NCBI RefSeq assembly: GCF_016907655.1
Contig: NZ_JAFBCL010000001.1
Location: forward strand, 1,984,001-2,048,000
Reading direction: 5' to 3'
Length of the DNA: 64,000 bases
Source of the DNA: Saccharothrix algeriensis
GTDB taxonomy: Bacteria > Actinomycetota > Actinomycetes > Mycobacteriales > Pseudonocardiaceae
Position numbers and translations under genes: made by a program. The notes beneath the pieces are model-generated. The model saw only the letters and a list, made by a program, of their open reading frames with translations. It did no database searches and was not told where the DNA came from. The first letter of the stretch is position 1; the number at the start of each line of letters is the position of its first letter. Positions 15,884 to 25,738 of the stretch are shown here, in pieces.

Positions 15884-16161
15884 CTGATTAGAAAGAAGGC
15901 GCCAGGACTCTCCCGGGTGTTGTGGCCGCGGAGGCTTCCGGGGGCGAGTGGCCTGGTCCATTCGCCGTACCGGCTCTGGTGCTGTCGTCGGGTGGAGGGT
16001 GGTGGCGGGCGGTGTCATCGTGGTGAGTGGGTGCTCGTCCGCGAAGCAGCTAATCGTCCGATCGTCCAAGAACCGCCCTGCCAAGTGGTGCAAGCGGACA
16101 AACCCGGTGACAGAGGACGCGCGTACGGTTCGCCGCACACAACCACCGAGGGAGCAAGCGC
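15884..16161. other. Gap between inverted-repeat element and APC permease
   Basis: About 280 bases without a convincing gene; it should hold the permease promoter. A GAGGGAGC Shine-Dalgarno lies a few bases before the permease ATG. Confidence 0.4.
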
Positions 16162-17616
16162 ATGACCTCCGTGCAGGGCGGCTTCGGCCGGGGCTCGGGC
16201 GTGTTCCGCCGCAAGCCCATCGAGCAGATAACCGAGGACAAGGGCACCTCGCTCACCCGGACCCTGGGCCTGTGGCAGCTGACCGCGATCGGCGTCGGCG
16301 GCATCATCGGGGCCGGCATCTTCTCGCTCGCGGGCGCCGTCGCCAACAAGACCGCCGGCCCCGCCGTGCTCATCTCGTTCCTGATCGCGGGCATCGCCAG
16401 CGCCGCGGCGGCGTTCTCCTACGCCGAGTTCGCCGGCCTGATCCCGCGGGCGGGCTCGGCCTACACCTACGGCTACGCCGTGCTGGGCGAGATCGTCGGC
16501 TGGTTCATCGGCTGGGACCTGCTGCTGGAGTACACCGCGATCGTCGCCGTCGTCGCGATCGGCATCTCCGGCTACTTCAACGAGCTGCTGAACCTGCTCG
16601 GCCTCGAATTGCCGGTGTGGATGCTCGGCGCGCCCGGCACGGAACCCGACGGCGTGGCGACGGGCAGCTACAAGGTCAACCTGTTCGCGGTCGTCCTGTG
16701 CCTGCTCATCGCGTACGTGCTGAACCTCGGCATGAAGAACGCGGCTCGCTTCGAAACCGTTCTGGTGTACCTGAAGGTCGCCATCGTCCTGCTGGTCATC
16801 GTCGTGGGCGTCTTCCACATCGACACCGCCAACTACAACCCGTTCTTCCCGTTCGGGCTGTCGGGGGCGTTCACGGGCGCGGCCACGGTGTTCTTCGCGG
16901 TGTTCGGCTACGACGCGATGAGCACGGCCGCCGAGGAGTCCAAGGACTCGCAGCGGCACATGCCGAAGGCGATCATCTACTCGCTGGCCATCTCGATGGT
17001 GCTCTACGTGCTGGCCTGCCTGGTGCTCACCGGCATGGTGAACTACAAGGACGTGGACTCCGAGAGCGCGTTCGCCACCGCGTTCTCCGACATCGGCCTG
17101 CCCGCCCTGGGCATCGTCATCTCCGTGGGCGCGGTGCTGGGCATCACGACCGTGCTGTTCACGTTCCTCATGGGCGCGGCCCGGGTCGGCTACTCGATGT
17201 CCCGCGACGGCCTGCTGCCGAAGTGGTTCGCCAAGACCCACCCGGTGAAGCACGTGCCCACCCGCACGACGTGGGTGCTGGGCATCGCGTCCGCCGTGAT
17301 CGCGGGCTTCCTGCCCATCGCGGAGGCCGCCGAGCTGACCAACATCGGCATCCTGCTGGCGTTCGTGGTCGTCTGCATCGCGGTGATCGTGCTGCGCTAC
17401 AAGCAGCCGCACCTGCCGCGCACGTTCAAGACGCCGGGCATGCCGGTGGTGCCGATCATCGGCGTGGTGTTCTCTCTCTGGCTGATCACGTTCCTGGCGC
17501 CGGAGACGTGGCTGCGGTTCGGGATCTGGTTCGGCATCGGCCTGATCTTCTACTTCGCCTACAGCAAGCGGAACTCCGCGCTGGAGAAGGAGTCGACCGC
17601 TCCTCCCGGCAGCTGA
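16162..17616 (+). CDS. APC family amino acid permease
   Basis: 484-residue integral membrane transporter with about 12 hydrophobic segments. The first is the APC signature QLTAIGVGGIIGAGIFSLAGAVA, whose broken helix binds the substrate backbone. FAVFGYDAMSTAAEESKDSQRHMPKAI is typical of the cationic amino acid transporter (CAT/YfnA) branch, and VGYSMSRDGLLPKWFAKTH follows. Basic amino acids are a likely substrate (inference from the branch). ATG with GAGGGAGC upstream. Monocistronic, ending in a strong hairpin. Confidence 0.92.
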   Translation: MTSVQGGFGRGSGVFRRKPIEQITEDKGTSLTRTLGLWQLTAIGVGGIIGAGIFSLAGAVANKTAGPAVLISFLIAGIASAAAAFSYAEFAGLIPRAGSAYTYGYAVLGEIVGWFIGWDLLLEYTAIVAVVAIGISGYFNELLNLLGLELPVWMLGAPGTEPDGVATGSYKVNLFAVVLCLLIAYVLNLGMKNAARFETVLVYLKVAIVLLVIVVGVFHIDTANYNPFFPFGLSGAFTGAATVFFAVFGYDAMSTAAEESKDSQRHMPKAIIYSLAISMVLYVLACLVLTGMVNYKDVDSESAFATAFSDIGLPALGIVISVGAVLGITTVLFTFLMGAARVGYSMSRDGLLPKWFAKTHPVKHVPTRTTWVLGIASAVIAGFLPIAEAAELTNIGILLAFVVVCIAVIVLRYKQPHLPRTFKTPGMPVVPIIGVVFSLWLITFLAPETWLRFGIWFGIGLIFYFAYSKRNSALEKESTAPPGS

Positions 17617-17628
17617 CCGCGACGGTCG

Positions 17629-17656
17629 GCCGGCGCCGGACCGCACCGGCGCCGGC
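17629..17656. terminator. Terminator hairpin after APC permease
   Basis: GCCGGCGCCGG (17629-17639) pairs with CCGGCGCCGGC (17646-17656), loop of 6. It stands between convergent genes and could serve both. Confidence 0.6.
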
Positions 17657-17676
17657 GGACCGCCGCACGAGCCCCC

Positions 17677-18732
17677 TCAGCCGCCCGAACCGGGTTCGGG
17701 CGGCGGGATCCGGGTGAGCGCCGCGGACAGCGCCTCCCGCGCTTCGGCCCGCAGCCGCCGCACCACCTCGGCGGCCGGGGCCGACCGGGCCAGCGGGTAG
17801 GTCTGCCCCGCCCACAGCGACATCAGCTCCGGGTCGCCGGTCGCGCGCACCGGTTTGGTCAGGTGGTGCACCTCCGGGTAGGCCGACGGCGCGTGCGGGC
17901 CGTTGTCGGTCATGAAGCGGTTCACCAGCCCGCGCGCGGGGCGCCCGCTGAACGCCCTGGTCAGCTCGGTGCGCCGGGTGCCGTCGGCGAGGGCCTGGCG
18001 GTGGGCGGGCGCGGTGCCCGCCTCGGGGCAGCGCAGGAACGCGGTGCCCAGCTGCGCGGCCACGGCGCCGGCCGCGACCACCGCCGCGACGTCCGCGCCG
18101 TGCACGAGGCCGCCGGCGGCGATCAGCGGCAGGTCGACGCGGGCCCGCACCAGGCGGAGGGCGGCCAGCACGCCGAACAGCTCGCCGCCGCCCGGCGACA
18201 CCCCGTCGTCGGTGAACGTGCCGCGGTGCCCGCCGGCGTCGCAGCCCTGCACGCACAGCGCGTCCGCACCGACCTGGGCCGCCTGGCGGGCCTCGGCGGG
18301 CGTGGTCACCGTGACGACGACCAGCGACCCGGCCGCGTGCAGCCGCCGCACGTCGTGCGGCTCGGGCAGCCCGAAGGTGAACGACACGACCGGCACCCGC
18401 ATCGCCGTCACCAGTTCGAGCTTCGCGGCGTAGGCGTCGTCGTCCCAGCGCGGCTCGCCGGGTTCCGCGCCGGACCGCGCCCGCACCCGCTCGCGGTAGT
18501 CGGTCAGGTCCGCCGCGGACTCCGGTCCGGGCACGAAGAGGTTGACGCCGAAGGGCCCGTCGGTCAGCGCGGCGGTGGCGGTCAGCTGCGCGGCGAGCGC
18601 CTCCACCGGGAGGTAGCCGGCCGCCAGGAACCCCAGGCCGCCCGCCCGGCCCACCTCGGCCACCAGTTCCGGGGTGGACGCGCCGCCCGCCATGGGCGCG
18701 GCGATCACGGGCACTTCGAGTCGATCCAGCAT
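17677..18732 (-). CDS. Nitronate monooxygenase (2-nitropropane dioxygenase family)
   Basis: FMN-dependent TIM-barrel enzyme that oxidises alkyl nitronates, 351 residues. VIAAPMAGGASTPELVAEVGRAGGLGF near the N-terminus, GADALCVQGCDAGGHRGTF with the catalytic His, and PLIAAGGLVHGADVAAVVAAGA plus QLGTAFLRCPE for the FMN phosphate site are all present. The C-terminal NRFMTDNGP segment is typical of class I enzymes. ATG at 18730-18732. It follows the chitinase gene on the same strand but is separated by a perfect terminator, so it has its own promoter. Confidence 0.93.
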   Translation of the reverse strand: MLDRLEVPVIAAPMAGGASTPELVAEVGRAGGLGFLAAGYLPVEALAAQLTATAALTDGPFGVNLFVPGPESAADLTDYRERVRARSGAEPGEPRWDDDAYAAKLELVTAMRVPVVSFTFGLPEPHDVRRLHAAGSLVVVTVTTPAEARQAAQVGADALCVQGCDAGGHRGTFTDDGVSPGGGELFGVLAALRLVRARVDLPLIAAGGLVHGADVAAVVAAGAVAAQLGTAFLRCPEAGTAPAHRQALADGTRRTELTRAFSGRPARGLVNRFMTDNGPHAPSAYPEVHHLTKPVRATGDPELMSLWAGQTYPLARSAPAAEVVRRLRAEAREALSAALTRIPPPEPGSGG

Positions 18733-18781
18733 GGGCCGACGATAACCCGCTATTCGGCGGATCCGGCCACGAGGAGCCGAG

Positions 18782-18819
18782 CGCGGGTCCCCCGCCACGG
18801 GCGTGGCGGGGGACCCGCG
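18782..18819 (-). terminator. Terminator hairpin after the chitinase gene
   Basis: A perfect 17-bp stem, 18782-18798 with 18803-18819 and a 4-base GGGC loop. It begins 6 bases beyond the chitinase stop on the minus strand. Confidence 0.8.
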
Positions 18820-18824
18820 TCGGG

Positions 18825-20339
18825 TCACGGCAGCGTGTCGAGGTGCGGTGCCACCGTGTTGGCGAACTGCCAGTTGTTGGACGCGTCCCAGTTGATCGAC
18901 CAGGTCATTGCGCCGCGGATGTCGGGCCACGTCTGCGACGGCTTGAACGAGCCGCAGTTCGTGCCCTTGGCCAGGCAGCTCAGCGCCGCGTTGACGTTGG
19001 CGGGCGACTGGTAGCCGCCGCCCGCGCCGCGCGGCGAGGCGGGCAGGCCCAGGCCCACCTGGTCGGGCCGCAGCCCACCCTGGAGCTGGATGCAGGCCAG
19101 GGCGACCAGGAAGTCCACCGTGCCCTGCGCGTAGACCTTCTGGTCGCAGCCGAGCATCGTGCCGGAGTTGTAGAACTGCATGTTGACGACCGTGAGGATG
19201 TCCTTCACGGCCAGCGCCAGCTTGAAGTACTCCTGGCCGGTCGACTGCATGTCGATGGTCTGCGGCGCCATCGTGATGATCTTGCCGCCGCCGGCGTGGA
19301 TGCTGCGCAGCGCCGAGCCCATGTGGGTGGCGTTGATGCCGTTCTCCAGGTCGATGTCCACGCCGTCGAAGCCGTAGTCCGCGATCAGGCGCCGCACGCT
19401 GTTGGCGAAGGCGGTGGACGACGCGGAGTCGCCGACCCAGATGGTGCCCTTCTCGCCGCCGACCGAGATGATCACCTTCTGGCCGCGGGCCTGGAGGGTG
19501 CGGATGTCGGCCTTGAACTGGGCGTCGGTGTAGCCGCCGAGCTTGCTCGACAGCGTCGGGTCCAGGGTGAAGTCGACCGCGCCCCGCGTGGCCCCCACGG
19601 CGTCCGCGAACGCGACCGCCACGATGTCGTACGTGGTGGGCACGTCGGCCAGCTTGAGCAGCTTGGAGCCGTTGTCGAAGTTGTGCCAGTAGCCGGTCAG
19701 CACGTGCTTGGGCAGCGTCCGGTCCGGCGGCGTGGTCGTCGTGGTCGTCGTGGTGGTCGTGGTCGTCGTCGTGGTGGTGCTGGTCGACGTGGAGGTGCTG
19801 GTCGACGTGGACGTCGACGTCGTGGTGCTGGTCGGCGGGGTGCCCGGGCCGTCCAGGCTCACGTCGTCCACGTAGTAGGTCGGCTGGCCGTACCAGCCGT
19901 GCAGGTAGATCGTGACGCTGCTCGCGGAGGCGCCGGTCGTGAAGTCGATGCTCAGCTGGGAGAAGCCGCTGGAGCCGGGCGTCCAGGTGCTCTTGTCGCC
20001 GCTGCCGGTCCCGGTGACGCCCATGTACACGTAGCTGCCCTGCACCCACGCGGTGAACTTGTACGCGGAGTTGGGCTTCACCGCGATCGCCTGGGAGCAG
20101 CGGGCGGTGTCGGAGCCCTCCGGGGTCCCCGCGAGCGCGTGCGACCCGCTGCGCTTGGGCGTGGTGACCACGCCCGCCTTCCCGGAGCACGTCCAGCCGC
20201 TGGTGCTGCCCGCGTCGAAGCCCGGGTTCGCGACCAGGTTGGCGGCCGAGGCGCTGCCCACGACCACCAGGGTCAACCCGGCAACGGCCAGCACACCGGC
20301 CAGCGCGGCGCCCAGGGCGCGTCTTGCTCTCGAAGCCAC
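18825..20339 (-). CDS. Secreted GH18 chitinase with N-terminal carbohydrate-binding domain
   Basis: Secreted endo-acting chitinase, about 504 residues. Order: signal peptide ending GSASA; a carbohydrate-binding beta-sandwich (about 33-160; NLVANPGFD start, YYVDDVSLDG end); a Ser/Thr linker with a long Thr run (about 166-202); then a GH18 barrel beginning HVLTGYWHNFDNG. The catalytic motif FDGVDIDLE puts the acid at E332. GYQSP and TWSINWD near the end are typical of Streptomyces ChiC/D-like family members. I prefer the GTG at 20337-20339, with GGAGG 5 bases upstream; ATGs at 20349-20351 and 20358-20360 are alternatives. A DasR-type site lies 62 bases upstream. Confidence 0.94.
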   Translation of the reverse strand: MASRARRALGAALAGVLAVAGLTLVVVGSASAANLVANPGFDAGSTSGWTCSGKAGVVTTPKRSGSHALAGTPEGSDTARCSQAIAVKPNSAYKFTAWVQGSYVYMGVTGTGSGDKSTWTPGSSGFSQLSIDFTTGASASSVTIYLHGWYGQPTYYVDDVSLDGPGTPPTSTTTSTSTSTSTSTSTSTTTTTTTTTTTTTTTTPPDRTLPKHVLTGYWHNFDNGSKLLKLADVPTTYDIVAVAFADAVGATRGAVDFTLDPTLSSKLGGYTDAQFKADIRTLQARGQKVIISVGGEKGTIWVGDSASSTAFANSVRRLIADYGFDGVDIDLENGINATHMGSALRSIHAGGGKIITMAPQTIDMQSTGQEYFKLALAVKDILTVVNMQFYNSGTMLGCDQKVYAQGTVDFLVALACIQLQGGLRPDQVGLGLPASPRGAGGGYQSPANVNAALSCLAKGTNCGSFKPSQTWPDIRGAMTWSINWDASNNWQFANTVAPHLDTLP

Positions 20340-20400
20340 GTCCACCTCCATCAAGTCCATTCGGCGGCCTCGCCCAGCAGGTGACGTGGGCCACTGGCAA

Positions 20401-20416
20401 AATGGACTAGACCACT
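20401..20416 (-). promoter_or_regulatory. DasR-responsive element (dre-like) upstream of chitinase
   Basis: Read on the minus strand the site is AGTGGTCTAGTCCATT, very close to the DasR consensus A(G/C)TGGTCTAGACCA(G/C)T. DasR is the GntR-family repressor of chitin and GlcNAc genes in Streptomyces and relatives; it is released by glucosamine-6-phosphate. A TTGACA (20423-20428, minus) lies just upstream and could be the -35 box, so the operator overlaps the promoter spacer. It also lies only 23 bases before the divergent HD-domain gene. Confidence 0.75.
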
Positions 20417-20422
20417 GGGGCT

Positions 20423-20428
20423 TGTCAA
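20423..20428 (-). promoter_or_regulatory. Putative -35 box of the chitinase promoter
   Basis: Exact TTGACA on the minus strand. A weak -10 candidate, CATTTT or CCATTT (20399-20405), lies 17-18 bases downstream, with the dre-like site in between. Confidence 0.45.
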
Positions 20429-20438
20429 GGGTGTGACC

Positions 20439-20897
20439 ATGAGCGACATGACGTTCACCGTTGATGACGCCGTCGGGATCGCCCGCGCCGCGCACGCCGG
20501 GCAGGTGGACAAGTCCGGCCGACCCTACCTCGGGCACCCGCTGCGGGTGATGGGTCGGGTGTCGGGCGAGCACGCCCGGATGGCGGCGGTGCTGCACGAC
20601 GTCGTGGAGGACACGGCCGTGACGGCGGCCGACCTGCTCGCGGCGGGCTGCCCGGCGCCCGTGGTGGACACCGTGGTGGCCCTGAGCCACCGGCCCGGCG
20701 AGCCGCAGGAGGACTACCTGCGGCGGGTGGCGGCCGACCCGGTGGCCGTGGCGGTCAAGCGCGCGGACATCGCCGACAACACGTCACCGGCCCGCCTCGC
20801 CGCGCTCGACGGGCCCACGCAGGCCCGCCTGCGCGCGAAGTACGCCCGCGCGCTGGACCTGCTCGACACCTTCACCCGGGAGCCGTCACCCCGGTGA
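20439..20897 (+). CDS. HD-domain protein, RelA/SpoT hydrolase-like
   Basis: 152-residue stand-alone HD domain. GQVDKSGRPYLGHPLRVM supplies the first His, AAVLHDVVEDT the HD pair, and VKRADIADNTSP the distal Asp. The layout matches the hydrolase half of RelA/SpoT and small (p)ppGpp hydrolases of the MESH1 type; no synthetase or TGS domain is present. The start is taken as ATG 20439, 7 bases after AAGGG; a GTG 6 bases earlier is possible. Substrate unproven. It shares its upstream region with the chitinase. Confidence 0.85.
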   Translation: MSDMTFTVDDAVGIARAAHAGQVDKSGRPYLGHPLRVMGRVSGEHARMAAVLHDVVEDTAVTAADLLAAGCPAPVVDTVVALSHRPGEPQEDYLRRVAADPVAVAVKRADIADNTSPARLAALDGPTQARLRAKYARALDLLDTFTREPSPR

Positions 20898-20906
20898 TCA
20901 CCGGGG
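20889..20906. terminator. Bidirectional terminator palindrome
   Basis: Perfect 18-bp palindrome CCCCGGTGATCACCGGGG that includes the stop codon of the HD-domain gene. It lies between convergent genes. Confidence 0.5.
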
Positions 20907-20921
20907 CGGTCGCCGGGGTGG

Positions 20922-21482
20922 TCACCGCAGCGAGCCCAGCAGCTCCGCCGGCACGACCCGCACCGGGAACGGCCGCACGGCGTCGAAGGCGTCGTCCCCC
21001 TTCACCTCGGCCACCAGCTCGTAGAGCCCGTCCGCGCCGAACCCGAACACCGACAGCTTCGGCTCCTGCGGGTCGAGCACCCAGTAGCTCTCCACGCCGA
21101 TCCGCTCGTACGCCGCCTTCTTCAGGTTGAGGTCCGCCAGCGCCGAACTCGGCGACAGGACCTCCACGGCGAGCAGCGGCGCCACCGGCAGCAGCTTGTC
21201 GGTCAGGTCGGCGGCGCGCGCCACCAGGACGTCGGGCTGCAGCTCGGTCGTCTCGGACACCCGCACCGCGAACGGCGCCGGCAGCACGTGGGCGTCTTCG
21301 GGGCATTGGCCGTCCAGCAGGGTCACGAGCTTCGCGACGGCCTTCTGGTGGCGCAGGCCCGGTGCCGGGCTCACCAGGAGCATCCCGTCGAGCAGTTCGT
21401 GACGGTGTCCGTCATCGGGCATCCCCTCCAAGTCTTCGACCGTGTAGGGATGTCCGCTCATGTTCTCCGGCATGGCGGTCAT
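20922..21482 (-). CDS. Uma2 family endonuclease-like protein (DUF820)
   Basis: 186-residue member of the Uma2/DUF820 family, a PD-(D/E)XK nuclease fold very common in actinobacteria and cyanobacteria. HRHELLDGMLLVSPAPG, ELQPDVLVARAADL (active-site Asp) and LLAVEVLSPSS (Glu) then NLKKAAYERIGVESYWVLDP are the family motifs. No biological role is established for the family. It lies 95 bases downstream of an independent lepA terminator boundary. Confidence 0.88.
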   Translation of the reverse strand: MTAMPENMSGHPYTVEDLEGMPDDGHRHELLDGMLLVSPAPGLRHQKAVAKLVTLLDGQCPEDAHVLPAPFAVRVSETTELQPDVLVARAADLTDKLLPVAPLLAVEVLSPSSALADLNLKKAAYERIGVESYWVLDPQEPKLSVFGFGADGLYELVAEVKGDDAFDAVRPFPVRVVPAELLGSLR

Positions 21483-21552
21483 GGTCCTCCCCTTTCCGTC
21501 GTTTCGCCAACGATGGCAGAGGCGGCGGACGATTCCACCATTGATCCGCGCG

Positions 21553-21571
21553 GGTCCCCCGAAAGGGGACC
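21553..21571 (-). terminator. Terminator hairpin after lepA
   Basis: GGTCCCC (21553-21559) pairs with GGGGACC (21565-21571) over a 5-base loop containing GAAA, 6 bases beyond the lepA stop. Confidence 0.6.
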
Positions 21572-21577
21572 GGCGGG

Positions 21578-23419
<1,842 letters not shown>

Positions 23420-23524
23420 TCAGGTTCCTCGCACGGGACGGACAAAGGGGATCGGCCCATCCTCTCACGTCCGGGCGACCGGCGGTCCCACCCCGGCGTG
23501 ACCGGCGGCATAGGCTTGCGCGCC

Positions 23525-23956
23525 GTGCACACCAACGGCGAGGACCCCCGACCGGCCAGGGGTGCGGTGCGGGAGGTCCACCCGACCGCCGCGGCGGCGA
23601 CCCTGGAGTACTCCCCCGACCTGGACGGCCTGGCCGACCCGGGTGAGGTGGTCTGGGCCTGGGTGCCCTACGAGGAGGACCCGGACCGGGGCAAGGACCG
23701 CCCGCTGCTGGTGGTGGGCAGGCGGCGCCGGGCGCTGCTGGCCCTGATGCTGACCAGCAGGCGGCCCGACCGCGGGCGCGAGGACCACCTCGCCCTGGGC
23801 GCGGGCCGCTGGGACCGCGACGGCCGCGAGTCCTACGCGCGCCTGGACCGGGTGTTCGAGCTGGCCGAGGACGGCATCCGCCGCGAGGGCTCGGTCCTGG
23901 AGCCCGAGCGCTTCGCGCTGGTGGTGGACGCCCTGCGCCGCCTCGGCTGGGGCTGA
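23525..23956 (+). CDS. PemK/MazF-like family protein
   Basis: 143-residue protein of the PemK/MazF-like fold: GEVVWAWVPYEEDPDRGKDRPLLVVGRR is the SH3-like core and LALGAGRWDRDGRESYARLDRVFEL follows. It is longer than typical MazF toxins and no antitoxin-like gene is beside it. A homologue divergent from lepA is present in mycobacteria, so it is probably a conserved core gene and not a mobile toxin. GTG start chosen because it opens just after the lepA promoter gap; the Shine-Dalgarno is weak. Confidence 0.82.
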   Translation: MHTNGEDPRPARGAVREVHPTAAAATLEYSPDLDGLADPGEVVWAWVPYEEDPDRGKDRPLLVVGRRRRALLALMLTSRRPDRGREDHLALGAGRWDRDGRESYARLDRVFELAEDGIRREGSVLEPERFALVVDALRRLGWG

Positions 23957-24033
23957 CCCGCTCAGGGGGAGGCGGGGTCGCCCTCGGGGCGAACCCCGAT
24001 GCCGCGCGGGCGCGCGCCGGCGACGCTGGGCGC

Positions 24034-24627
24034 ATGGCTACGAAGCTGATGAAGGCGCTCGACGTGGCGTTCGGGCACCCGCGCGGCAAGGTGGGCGCCC
24101 TGGGCGGCCGGGTGATGGCGAAGGTCAACGCCAGGGTGGAGGCGCACGTCGTCGACGTGCTGGCCCCGACCGCCGACGAGGTGGTGCTGGTCGTCGGCCC
24201 CGGTCCGGGGGTGGGGCTGCGGCTGGTGGGCGAGCGGGCGGCGAAGGCGATCGGCGTCGACCCGTCGCGGGTGATGCTGGACGAGGCGCGCGACCGCTGC
24301 GCGGACCTGATCGTCGCCGGGCGGGTGGAGCTGCGCGAGGGCACCGCCGCCCGCACCGGCCAGGACGCCTCGTCCGCGGACGCCGTGGTGTCGGTGGACA
24401 ACCTCCAGCTGTGGGACAACCGGCCGGCGGCGTTCCACGAGCTGTTCCGCGTGCTCAGGCCGGGCGGGCGGCTGGTCGTGTCGGCGCACCGCTGGAGCCT
24501 GGACGTCGCGGAGTACGACCTGATCGAGGAGGCCGGGGCCGCCGGCTTCACCGACGTGCGCACGTCCCTCCAGCAGCACGGCGGCCTGCCGCCCGCCGTG
24601 CAGCTACTGGCGCACGTCCCGGCGTAG
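24034..24627 (+). CDS. SAM-dependent methyltransferase, class I
   Basis: 197-residue Rossmann-fold methyltransferase. The SAM-binding glycine loop is VVLVVGPGPGVGLRL, followed by the acidic residue in IGVDPSRVML. SADAVVSVDNLQLWDNRPAAFHELFRVLRPGGRLVV is the motif IV/post-motif region. Substrate unknown. The start is the ATG at 24034. Its 3' end overlaps the convergent VOC gene by 24 bases. Confidence 0.88.
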   Translation: MATKLMKALDVAFGHPRGKVGALGGRVMAKVNARVEAHVVDVLAPTADEVVLVVGPGPGVGLRLVGERAAKAIGVDPSRVMLDEARDRCADLIVAGRVELREGTAARTGQDASSADAVVSVDNLQLWDNRPAAFHELFRVLRPGGRLVVSAHRWSLDVAEYDLIEEAGAAGFTDVRTSLQQHGGLPPAVQLLAHVPA

Positions 24628-24981
24628 CGGGTGCTCCGCGGGGATCTCGACGAGCACGATCCGCACGCCGTCCGGGTCGGTGACCCACATCTCGTCCAGC
24701 CCCCACGGCTCCCGCCGCGGCGGCCGGACCACGTGCGCGGCCAGCTCCTCGGCCGCCGCGCGGAGGTCGCGGACCTGCAGCCACAGCCACACCGCCTCGG
24801 ACGGCGCGCTGTCGGAGCGGCCCGACAGCTCCAGGAAGCCCTGCCCGAGGAAGAACACGGTGCCGCCGGGGAACTCCCGGTAGACCGCCAACCCCAGCAC
24901 GTCGCGGTAGAACGCCCGGGCCCGCTCCGGGTCGCGCGAGCGGAGCAGGACGCGTGAGCTGAGCACCTCCACGGCACCCAC
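24604..24981 (-). CDS. VOC family (glyoxalase/bleomycin-resistance-like) protein
   Basis: 125 residues, one vicinal-oxygen-chelate repeat pair: SSRVLLRSRDPERARAFYRDVLGLAVYRE then GLDEMWVTDPDGVRIVLVEIP. The conserved Glu near the C-terminus is a possible metal ligand. Function unknown (dioxygenase, glyoxalase or binding protein). It converges on and overlaps the methyltransferase gene. Confidence 0.86.
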   Translation of the reverse strand: MGAVEVLSSRVLLRSRDPERARAFYRDVLGLAVYREFPGGTVFFLGQGFLELSGRSDSAPSEAVWLWLQVRDLRAAAEELAAHVVRPPRREPWGLDEMWVTDPDGVRIVLVEIPAEHPLRRDVRQ

Positions 24982-25020
24982 TCGACCACGCGGCGACGAG
25001 CACCGCCACCCGGTCCGGCG

Positions 25021-25491
25021 TCAGACCCCGGCCGGCACCTCGTACGACATCCGGACGTGCGGGTGGGGGCCGTCGCCCACGCCCGCCGCCCGCCAGCCGC
25101 GGGCGGTGTAGAAGCGGCGGGCGCGGTGGTTGGGCTCGAACACCTCCAGGCGGGCGGTCCGGACGCCGGCCGAGCGCCACACCGCCACGCAGGTCGCGTG
25201 CAGCGCCCCGCCCACGCCGCGGCCCCAGCGCGCCGGGTCGACCTGCAGCTGCAGCAGCTCGTCCCCGAGGACCAGCGCGAACCCCGCGACCACCCCGTCC
25301 AGCTCCGCGCACAGCCACGTCCGCCCGGGGCCGTCGAAGCGGTAGCCGCCGGCCCGGACCGACTCCTCCCACTCGGCGAGCTCCGACTCGGGCAGGTGGC
25401 CCTCGTAGTAGCTGCGGCGCGCTTTCACGTGCAGTTCGACGATGTCCGGCGAATCGGCTTCGACCGGCGTCCGGATCGAGATGCTCCCCAT
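25021..25491 (-). CDS. GNAT family N-acetyltransferase
   Basis: 156-residue acetyltransferase. LLQLQVDPARWGRGVGGALHATCVA is the acetyl-CoA motif (R/Q-x-x-G-x-G/A), and LEVFEPNHRARRFYTARGWRAAG is motif B. Homologous to the RimI-like single-domain GNATs; substrate unknown. ATG at 25489-25491. Confidence 0.88.
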   Translation of the reverse strand: MGSISIRTPVEADSPDIVELHVKARRSYYEGHLPESELAEWEESVRAGGYRFDGPGRTWLCAELDGVVAGFALVLGDELLQLQVDPARWGRGVGGALHATCVAVWRSAGVRTARLEVFEPNHRARRFYTARGWRAAGVGDGPHPHVRMSYEVPAGV

Positions 25492-25685
25492 GCGTGGAGG
25501 ACGCGTGGGCCGCGTCCCGGTTCACCGCACGAGGCGGGCCGGCTGCCCCGGCACCTCCCGACTCAGGGAAGCGCGACGCCTGCACCGGGCCGCGTTCCCG
25601 CGCCGGCGTGCGATCGGGCCGCTGCGACCCCGGACGCCGCGCGGCAGGCGCCCGGGGTCCGGCGCGACTTGTGCCGATCACCGAA

Positions 25686-25701
25686 AAAGTGATATCACTT
25701 T
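25686..25701. promoter_or_regulatory. Perfect 16-bp palindrome upstream of SPFH gene
   Basis: AAAGTGATATCACTTT is perfectly symmetrical and A/T-rich, in sharp contrast with the surrounding GC-rich DNA. It lies 37 bases before the SPFH start codon. The operon also encodes a ribbon-helix-helix protein, the class that typically binds such short palindromes, so self-regulation is likely (inference). Confidence 0.72.
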
Positions 25702-25738
25702 GCTAAGTCCGGGATAGACAGCGACGAGGGGTGGGACG

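Noticed and set aside
15498-15891. Short open frames on both strands beginning MSTQV inside the inverted-repeat element
   Set aside because: The two strands give similar peptides only because the arms are inverted copies; no start signals and no stable protein features.
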